Under the pieces are notes generated by a model. It had not been told where the DNA came from, searched no databases, and saw nothing but the letters and a program-made list of their open reading frames with translations. 64,000 bases of DNA from Ornithodoros turicata (lineage: Eukaryota > Arthropoda > Arachnida > Ixodida > Argasidae): assembly GCF_037126465.1 (NCBI RefSeq), contig NW_026999293.1, forward strand, positions 372,001 to 436,000, given 5' to 3'. The position numbers and the translations under genes are program-made. Position 1 is the first letter of the stretch. Every line of letters starts with the position of its first letter. Shown here piece after piece: positions 56,354-64,000 of this stretch.

Positions 56354-59096
56354 GAGCAAAAGAAAGCAGCGATGGACTTCACATCAAGGACGAGTTCAGA
56401 GGCACCTGCGATCACGCATCTTCAGGTCTCTCCTCTTCAAGTGCACAGTTCGAGATCGGCACAACAAGAGTTGAACCACAGTGCCAAAACGATGCATTAG
56501 TCACCACTGACGGTCGACCCACAGAGCAATCTTCAGACCAGAGCGAGACTCAAGTGGCAAGCAAGTCATCGACGTTCGGACATGAGAAAGACAGGCTTTA
56601 TAAGTCCAACATTTGTTTAGACGCATGCATCGACACTGGCCACTTGGAGGTTCATGCCAAAACTCACAAAACAAAGACACTTACCTGCGACAAGTGTTCA
56701 GTGACATTCCGTCATGCATCAACTCTGCGAGTGCACGCAAGACATTGCACGGGACTAGGCTCGCAGAAGTCGAACGTAAGTGCACCTGCATGCGCATCGA
56801 GCGCACACGAGTGCAATCTCAGCCCTGCAGAGTCCAGCCACAGTATGTGCCTGCAGCGTCCCAAGCGCACGCTCGTGGGCAAGAAGAGCTTCAGGTGTGA
56901 TCTCTGTGGTTTTGAGTTCAACAAGAGGTACAAGCTGCGCAATCACAAGAAAGCACACATGAGTGAGGGGCTATACCAGTGCACCTTCTGTCCTGCACAG
57001 TTCAGGCGAAGCGCGATGCTGAAGTATCACAAGCAAAAACATACAGGCGAGAAGGCCTATAAGTGTGACCTCTGTCCCGCAGAGTTCAGTCATAGCTCTA
57101 GCCTGTATGTCCACAAGCGGACACACACGGGCGAGAAGCCCCATAAGTGCGATCTCTGTCCTGCAGAGTTCAACAAGAGGTACGACTTACAGCGTCACAG
57201 GAGAACACACACGGGAGAGAAGCCATACAAGTGTGACGTCTGCCCTGCGGAGTTCAGCCGCAGCTCGATGCTGTTGCGCCACAAGGGGACGCACATGGGG
57301 GACAAGCCCCATAAGTGTGATCTCTGTCCTGCAGAGTTCAGCGAGAGGGCGGACCTGCGGTCTCACAGGCGAACACACACGGGAAAGAAGCCATTGTCTG
57401 CGCATTGGAGTTCAGCCACATGAAGAGTCTGTCACATCACATGCGAGAACACACAGGCGAAAAGCCCTATAACCCTGTATCCACACGAGTCAGTTTTCTG
57501 CCGGCAGCAAGTCGGGAAGGAGTGAGAGGATATCCGAGATAAACGAGGTCACTACGCGTCTGAAGACCCCCGCTCATTCTCTAGCATTCACACGAGTCAT
57601 TTTCCCGGCGGCTGTCAGTTTTCCGATCCCTTCTGTATTCGTGATTGCATATCGTCTGTGTCTAGCGTAGGATGGACCAATGAAAGAAAAAACTTATTGC
57701 GCTTGGGCTCCTTGTGGATGATTCAGAGTGCATTCACGTGAGAAACGGGACAGGATATGGGCCAAAGGATAGATTCCGAAGAAGCGCTATAGAATGTAAA
57801 ACAGCATTAATCCAAATCTCCATGTGGACGACCCAAACGCCTGTCGGAGTATTTTGAGAATAGACGCTGTCACATTCGGTTTTATTTTCCACTAATGAAG
57901 CATATCACGATGCTGAGCATCAATATAGGCGCGACAGCGTGCCGACAAGTGATGGACTGGCGATGAAGCTGTGGTGTCGAACTACAGGTAGTCAATAATT
58001 AATTAAATTAATTTATTTTCCTTTCGGTAGGACGAGTAGCTTCCAATTATTATGTTTTTATACATGTATTGGAAACGTGCATGCGAACGATTATGTGTAG
58101 TCAACGTCTGTCCAGCGAAAGAAATATCCGCGTTTATAAAATTCATGCTTGTATTCCGTGTCTGTTTCGTCTCACGTAGAGAAAAAGCTTACTATGCAAC
58201 ACTACATTGTAGGTATCTCTCTATATATTGCATAATTGTTCCGAAGCTGCTGCGCTGGTGTGTCATTGCACCACTTTCGCAGTAAAGCCAAGCATCGTTG
58301 GCGTTCCAATTCAGAATTTGCCATAGTACAGTGAATGCCGTTGTATGGGACACATGCAGAACAATCCCGATGAAATAAAAAGCAAGCGCGATAAGTATCC
58401 GTTGCGTCACCTCCTCCTGCAGCCGACAGCAGACGCCGCCGGTCGTCAGAATCTGTGCCTGGAGCACAAGATATCCGGCTGCCTCCAACTGCCGCTCTGG
58501 AGATCAGAAAGTGGTGTTGTGGCGAAGAGCGCCGGTCACGTGGCACCAGAGAGCGGTGACGTTTCCTGACGCCTGAGCGTCAGCCGGCAGAAAACTGACT
58601 CGCGTGAATACAGAGTAAGTGTGATCTCTGTCCTGCAGAGTTCAGCCGTAGCTCGTACCTGTTGAGCCACAAGCGGACACACACAGGCGAGAGACCCCAT
58701 AAGTGCGATCTCTGTGCTGCAGAGTTCAGCTGTAGGGTACTCCTCACACACCACAGGCGGACGCACACGGGCGAAAAGCCCTACAAGTGTAATCTCTGTC
58801 CTGCAGAGTTCAGCCAGGGCACGAGACTATTGTATCACAAGCGAAAACACATGGGCGAGAAGCCCTATAAGTGTGATCTCTGTACTGCAGAGTTCACCCA
58901 GAGGTCTGACCTCTCGCGCCACAAGCGAAGACACACAGGTGAGAAGCCCTATAAGTGCGATCTCTGTACCGCAAAATTCAGCAGTAGCAAGAGCCTGTCA
59001 CGCCACAAGTGGGCACACTTGTGTAAGAAGCCCTATAAGTGCGATCTCTGTCCTGCAGAGTTCATCGAGAGCACGAAATTGCGGTGTCACAAGTAG
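56354..59096 (+). pseudogene. C2H2 zinc-finger exon, split by a 1.14-kb transposon
   Basis: From the acceptor at 56353 the frame GAKESSDGLHIKDEF... runs through a linker, two atypical fingers and six good C2H2 units to 57423. The recurrent core is KCDLCPAEF with TGEKP linkers, the pattern of DNA-binding multi-finger transcription factors. A frame change near 57395-57410 precedes the transposon (57473-58615, TAA duplication). After it the sequence resumes at exactly the next codon pair (TATAAG TGT GAT) with six more fingers to a stop at 59096. Removing the insertion would rejoin a finger, so it once was one exon. Exons at 42605-42803 and 44266-44409 fit its phase. A shorter protein from the first half remains possible. 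Confidence 0.75.
57473..58615. mobile_element. Harbinger-like element with TAA duplication, inserted in a finger codon
   Basis: TAA at 57470-57472 and 58616-58618. The ends are CCCTGTATCCACACGAGTCA and, reverse-complemented, CTCTGTATTCACGCGAGTCA, with the shared inner block GTTTTCTGCCGGC. Three-base TWA duplications are typical of PIF/Harbinger. A second, diverged copy of the terminal block (ATTCACACGAGTCATTTTCC) lies just inside the left end at about 57588. No transposase. Confidence 0.8.
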
Positions 59097-59504
59097 ACAC
59101 AGAGCAAGGTACCCTGCTAGTGCTACCTCTGTCTGACAGAATTTAGCCACAGTCCAGACCTGGGGCAATACAAGTGGACACACACAGACGAGTGTCTCTG
59201 TGCTATAAACTTGAGGTAGAGCACAAACCTCCAGGGTTGCTGTAAGTGGACCTTCATGGGCATGAGGAAATGCAACTTCTCTCCTGCAGAGTTCAGCCAC
59301 AGCACAAACACACACCAGCCGGAGGACCAGCAGATCACGGACCTGTGGCCTAGTGAGTGAGCACAACACACTTGGGACAGGAGCTGTACAAGTGCTGCCG
59401 ATTCTTTTCTGTTGGGTGTCCTCAACCTCAACACAGGTGGAGAAAGGACAGCAGGAAGGAGTGAGGGGCAGGGGGATATACGTCCTGGACCGAGTTCAGG
59501 GCCC

Positions 59505-59510
59505 AATAAA
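59505..59510 (+). terminator. Polyadenylation signal of the split zinc-finger gene
   Basis: AATAAA in CCCAATAAAGCACAG about 410 nt past the last finger stop. The surrounding 3' UTR is similar to 52590-52700. Confidence 0.45.
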
Positions 59511-59946
59511 GCACAGATGTCCTTTAGACGTCCAGAGGATGATTTGATTAGGATATTTAATGTGTCCATAAGATATCCGGATATGTCCAGTATACGCTGA
59601 AAAGACGTACGAATCAAATGCTTGTCAAGATCACATTGCGGAGGATATCCTGGGTGTATGTCTGAAACGCATGTAGAAATGTCCGCCGGACGTTTTGTAT
59701 ACGTCTGCCTCAATACACTGTAGATGCCATGCATTATGACACCACGCAGGCTCTAAACTGCCAATCCGGGTTTATTTCGATGAATAAATTATTCCCCTTT
59801 CTTTCATTATTATCTGGTCAAACGCTCATCTATTTTTACTTATTTTTGCCCTACGTCTACAAAACTGATGAAATTAATAAATAAATAAACCCGAAGAACT
59901 TAAAAATATATGTGTATATTCTGCAAGATGTAACAACTTCTAACCA
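59511..59946. repeat. Diverged GATATCC/GACGTCC-rich repeat
   Basis: 59515-59720 has many short dyads (GTCCAGAGGATG, AGATATCCGGATATGTCC, CGGAGGATATCCTG). A similar style of sequence is at 62430-62640. It is probably an old non-autonomous element; the ends are not resolved. Confidence 0.3.
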
Positions 59947-60073
59947 ACATGAGAGAACAGATGTTGCAAGGCTGGAAGAACATAGAAAGGACAAATACGA
60001 ACAAAGCCTCAAATTTTGAAGATGTGGGTTCGAGTCCTACAGCTGGCTCACTCTTTCAGTGACTTTCATCTTT
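59947..60073 (+). mobile_element. SINE copy 3 (127 bp), first half of the tRNA-like part deleted
   Basis: Flanked by CAACTTCTAACCA (59934-59946) and CAACTTATAACCA (60074-60086), a 13-bp duplication with one difference. It contains the 5' block (AGGCTGGAAGAACATAGAAA), the T-arm with GGTTCGAGTCC, and the tail CAGTGACTTTCATCTTT. Confidence 0.8.
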
Positions 60074-60086
60074 CAACTTATAACCA

Positions 60087-61200
60087 CACTCCCGAAAATT
60101 ACCTTTTGTGTCACGAGCATCTGTCGTTGAATCCATTACAATTTGTTAAATACTGCTCCGGACTCTGGAAAACAGAGTTAATCTTATTTAGTCCATGAAA
60201 AAAATCGGTGCCTCAAGGATTCTATAGGCACAATTTCAATCCTGTACGAATCCTGTGCATTTCCGTCAGCTTTTCAAGATCTGCTGAGCCTCCACAAGTT
60301 TCGATGACACGAGGAGCGGGTGCAGTAATCATAAATGCCCACGAATTGCAATGATGTCATGTTTTGGAGAGGGCACTTGTCTCCTAGCAACGACGCCGGC
60401 GTCTGGGGAGGTTCACATGGGGAAGTCACGCGACGCTGATTGACAGATGTGAGAGATGTTTTCTCCCTCCTTTGTGTTTTCACGATGGTCGGGGCGGTCG
60501 GAGGATGTGTCACGTGGGGCTCCTCTGAGTGCAGAAAGTGCGCCCTCCGGAGGACGCGAAGTGCAACAACGTTGCCAGATGAGAGCCAGGCGCTCCGTTA
60601 GAGCCTAGCATGACGTCAGAGTCCTTAATAATAACCATTTTCTCTAGCTTTCGGCTCACGTAGTGCCAAAATATTTTGCAGGAATGTAAAGTGTGACAAG
60701 AATTTTTCAGCAACATAACTGATAGGATTTTGAAGGCACGAGATTATGTTCGCATAGTTGGTAGTGGCACTTTAATGACATCCTAGGAGTGGACATTGGA
60801 AGACACTCGATGGGCTCCCGATCCAAGATGACGACCCTAAGCGGCACGCTGCAGCAGCTCGATGTAGAGTCACTAAACAGGGAGCAGAGTAGCGACACTC
60901 AGCCACGCCGACGACCAGCGAGTCCGACATTTTGTATCAGGCGCGGCTGCGTCGCCTAGCAATGGGACGCCCATCTCCCCCTTCTCAGGTGAAGAAGAAT
61001 GCGCAGTCGATCCAGCTCGCAACCCAGGAAATCGGTTTTGCGTGGTGGTGACCCAACATGAACGGCGCGTTCTTCGAAGGAGAAACCACGTGACACGATC
61101 GGCCCAATCGCGGACACCGAACGGCGGCTCCGGCGAAGAAAAGGAATGCGATACTCTGTATCCCTATTTATTGTGACCCTAGCTCGATGCTGCATGATAC
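60087..61200. other. Intergenic, nothing recognised
   Basis: Several GC-rich stretches with GCGACGC and CCTAGCAA blocks at 60380-60440 and again, inverted, at 60940-60975 suggest the two ends of an undetermined transposon, but I could not fix them. No conserved frame. Confidence 0.3.
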
Positions 61201-61219
61201 TTTTGTTGCCGACAGGGTA

Positions 61220-61440
61220 CGTCAGTGGGGTGCAGTCAGTTCAGCATCTGGATCACTGGAAAGGGAAGGATGAAAACCGTTTTTGCTGCATGCGCGCTAT
61301 CAAAGCTCTTTCACATAGTCACCTAATGTCTCTAAAACCTCTCGTAAACCAAGCTCTGGATCAGGGTTCTTACGAGAGCATGGTTACGCTCACATCGGAG
61401 GTCAAGGCGAACCTGGAGTGGGGAGCAAAGTTCTTCTGAC
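61220..61440 (+). pseudogene. Possible DIRS-like retroelement fragment
   Basis: The frame reads SVQHLDHWKGKDENRFCCMRA, then LKPLVNQALDQGSYESMVTLT and EVKANLEWGAKFF before a stop at 61437-61439. The pattern of a run ending in xxLEWW, here LEWG, recalls the connection/RNase H part of DIRS-type elements. Only about 70 residues remain and no catalytic motif is present, so the assignment is tentative. Confidence 0.35.
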
Positions 61441-61685
61441 GCTCCAGGCCCTGCCGGATGGGGTTTGTACGAGAGTACAGTAGTACAAGATATTCAGATG
61501 GACAGGCCGCTCCAAGGTTTGGGGGCCCTAGTCTCGGCCCTATTCCATAACGCACAATTAATGCGCAACCTGACCAAGGATCGCCGCGAGCTCCCGTGCC
61601 AAGGCTAATCGTAACGTTATTGGGAACCTTGGCCTACCAAACATCTTTCACATCGGTAGCTGCGCTTCCTCTCCAACTGGATAAA

Positions 61686-62289
61686 GGGCAACCTCCATGC
61701 AGCGAATGTACAGCGAAAAAGCTGCGAACTTCGCTCAGCGTCGGACGCCCTGCGCGAGCGTCCGCCGCCGATCTGCCCATGCCAGATATTTTCGCCCAGC
61801 GTCCGCGATTCCGGAAGCGTCAACTGCAGATGAACCAATCAAAGTGCTCTTCCGCTACGAATCTACGCCAGATCGTCTGCACGTGGTCGTCTGCTCTCGT
61901 GAATCATCGTCATCGTCCTCTTCTTGCAACTGGGTGCTGTCGTCTGCTCGCTGTTTCGCCATCTGCATTGTTAGAACGTGAGGCACTCTGCCAAGAAACA
62001 TGTTTTCCTTTCGCAGTAGTGAATATGCCTTTCGATACGTTACTGGGCGCACCTTTTCAGACAGTTGTTGCATTTAGTTGCAAAATTTGTGACATTAAAT
62101 ACAATTTTTCGAGCAACTGATTTCACTAAACTTTCACCTTATACCCTGGCAACAGTGACATCACAGCATGAGCCGTCCGCTGGTTTTTCGCTCCATGGAG
62201 CTGTTGACGGCGAAAAACTGGCGGCGGACGCGCGTGCCAGTCTGCCGCGCAAACTTCGTTGCAAAAAATTCGCTCCATGGAGGTTGCCC
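61686..62289. mobile_element. Element with GGGCAACCTCCATG ends (604 bp), TTAA-like target
   Basis: The left end GGGCAACCTCCATGCAGCG and the right end, reverse-complemented, GGGCAACCTCCATGGAGCG agree over about 24 bases. TTAA follows the right end (62290-62293), while TAAA precedes the left end, compatible with a one-base-mutated TTAA duplication. Frames across it are GC-driven and not recognised. Confidence 0.6.
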
Positions 62290-62774
62290 TTAACAGAGAA
62301 AGAGAGAGAGAGAGCAGTCGCAGATACCATTCGAATGAAAGATGCAGTCAGTCCATTCGCCTGAATAAGGTAGAACTTCAGTGGTGGTCATGGTGTCCCA
62401 CAGTGCGAACCCAGGCAATTGGTAGTGGAAGACCCCGGTAAACCATAGACATCCAGGAGATGTCCACCTGATATCCCAAATTGGATGTTTGGATATCTAT
62501 CCCATGGATCATTGCAGAGAGCCCGTAGACGTCGCATGTATGTCCTGGCGACTATGGTCTGTCCCACTTTTTCCACATTCCACGAACGTCCCAGAGACGC
62601 AACTTCGGGATATTTGGATATTCACAGGATGTTCTCAAACCTGCACATATTATTGCTATAGATCTATAAATGTGCTCTTTCAGGAATGTGATATACTACG
62701 CAGTGGGGTGCCATACATTCTCATAATATATGTAACAATGTTTTATATCTCTGTCGAACCTACCTTTTAACGCT
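62290..62774. other. Intergenic; GATATCC/GACGTC dyad-rich stretch
   Basis: 62430-62640 is dense in AGATGTCC, GGATATC and GACGTC dyads like 59515-59720. No gene is seen. Confidence 0.3.
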
Positions 62775-63445
62775 TCAGAAGAAATTCCTGCGCACTTTAG
62801 AGAATGTACATTATGCTCAACTAGGGGCCTATTTGAAAAGCACAAAATAAATAAAATCCACAACTTGTACAACTACAGACTCTCACTATGTTCATATAAC
62901 ATAGGAGCCGTAAAAACATCACAGATTTTCTAACTATGATCGATCTACATTCTAAAAGCCACACGTACAATTATCGTCACCCAATACCACAATTGATTGA
63001 TGATGACGTGATACCACAGTTTAGAACATCATACAGCCACCAAACATTACAATATAATGCAGTCAAGCTGTTCATAGCATCTACGCGCTATGTTTATTAC
63101 CGAAAGCGGAATTGTTTGATTACTATCTATCTTGATTAATAATGAACTGGTTTGGACACTATACTAGGGTATATTGGTATCATGGTAAATGGGGGTATTG
63201 GTAGGGTAGGGTATATTGCTCGTATAATTGCGGAATGTCGTTTTTTGTGCCTTTCGGTCTGTTCTTTTTGAGTTGTACCCTATGATTTGTACATAGGTTT
63301 CTAAATGTGTTTATTATTGGTGTATTTATAATGCTGCCGGGGGTTGGCGCCCTTGTGAAGTCCTTTAGGTTTTTTTTTTTTTTTTGTCCCAACTTCCATC
63401 CACGAGAGTTGTGAATAAATGTTCTTATTATTATATTAAGCATAT
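62775..63445 (+). mobile_element. LINE 3' end, plus strand, with (TTA)n tail
   Basis: Pieces in three frames match the C-terminal region of a non-LTR element ORF2: ENVHYAQLGAYL, INKIHNLYNYRL, then MIDLHSKSHTYNYRHP and PQFRTSYSHQTLQYNAVKL. A 3' UTR with an A-rich/T-rich run follows, ending GAATAAATGTTCTTATTATTA. It is frame-shifted and truncated. Confidence 0.6.
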
Positions 63446-64000
63446 ATTATGGCCGGCCAGGTTTTTTTTGCATCATATGCGTATTGTAGTACGGTAAATG
63501 GCAGCCATAATCCAAGGCGAATGCAGACTACAGTTCGCGTTTCACCTCACCATCTGAGAGCACGAGTGGTGGAAGTCTTGATGAACATAGTAGGAGCAGG
63601 CAAGCTAAGCTCAAGGCAATGTTAACATCAGTGGAAGTCTTCTACAAAGGGGATTTTATGTCACTTTTACAAGAAACGTGCACAGTTTGAATTTGAGCAG
63701 CATTTCGTAAAGCGAACGGGCATATAGCCACCAGTATACTTCCATATCTAGAAGGCTATGGCACGGGTCACTAACCGTCTGCCTCCATGGACATTCGTTT
63801 GCGCTGTCCGGACCTTGGGAAAACTACTATAGCCTGAAGGCGCACGTGGGCACGTACAAAGAATACGGTGACAGAAATCCGGGAGACTGAAGGAAACGAT
63901 GTAGGACCGAGTGAACAGAACACAAAGTGTGTCAATCCCCATTTACAGCATAGCATAAGTTTGCAATGGCGTGATGAATGTTCATTTGTATTCATTTCAC
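63446..64000. other. Nothing recognised to the window end
   Basis: No conserved frame, repeat pair or RNA gene was seen in this last 555 bp. Confidence 0.4.

Overview
This is a repeat-dense animal (metazoan) nuclear window, most likely from an arthropod and, on gestalt, a tick or other chelicerate; the taxon is inference. The support is spliced genes, C2H2 zinc-finger genes with an acidic IKEEP/VKTEP-type N-terminus, a tRNA-related SINE, LINE, Ty3/Gypsy and DIRS-like pieces, hAT, Harbinger-like and TTAA-targeting DNA transposons, and no bacterial-type operon.

Region by region: 1-3063 holds copies of a short DNA transposon (called M1 here). In one copy a 177-bp internal unit has been amplified to ten near-identical tandem copies, and a SINE has inserted. 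3064-22609 is a very large inverted repeat. Its right arm (19197-22609) is nearly intact, whereas its left arm (3064-15597) has been split by an M1 element (4181-4984), a gag-less Ty3/Gypsy element (5604-9049) and a 4.8-kb TTAA-flanked, THAP-encoding transposon (9406-14239). The right arm preserves the uninterrupted versions. 22610-31910 is intergenic. It includes a second SINE and three hAT-like elements in perfect head-to-tail array (25822-28286), separated by 8-bp target-site-like spacers.

31939-37616 is the most interesting gene: an uninterrupted ~5.7-kb coding block for a protein of about 1,890 residues with an HELCH zinc-metallopeptidase-like motif, a central degenerate region, a NACHT NTPase and a long ankyrin-repeat tail. 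It has the architecture of an NLR/STAND sensor with a peptidase as effector. One -1 frame break lies inside the NACHT domain.

37617-64000 holds LINE fragments, many small DNA transposons, a decayed hAT transposase gene (46114-48522, minus) and a family of tandemly duplicated C2H2 zinc-finger genes. A phase-consistent model joins a 5' UTR exon (40500-40724), exons at 42605-42803 and 44266-44409, and a finger exon starting at 56354. That finger exon is split by a 1.14-kb element with TAA target duplications (57473-58615). A paralogous finger exon (53517-55205) is a pseudogene. The far right has a third SINE copy, a possible DIRS-like fragment, one more TTAA element and a LINE 3' end.
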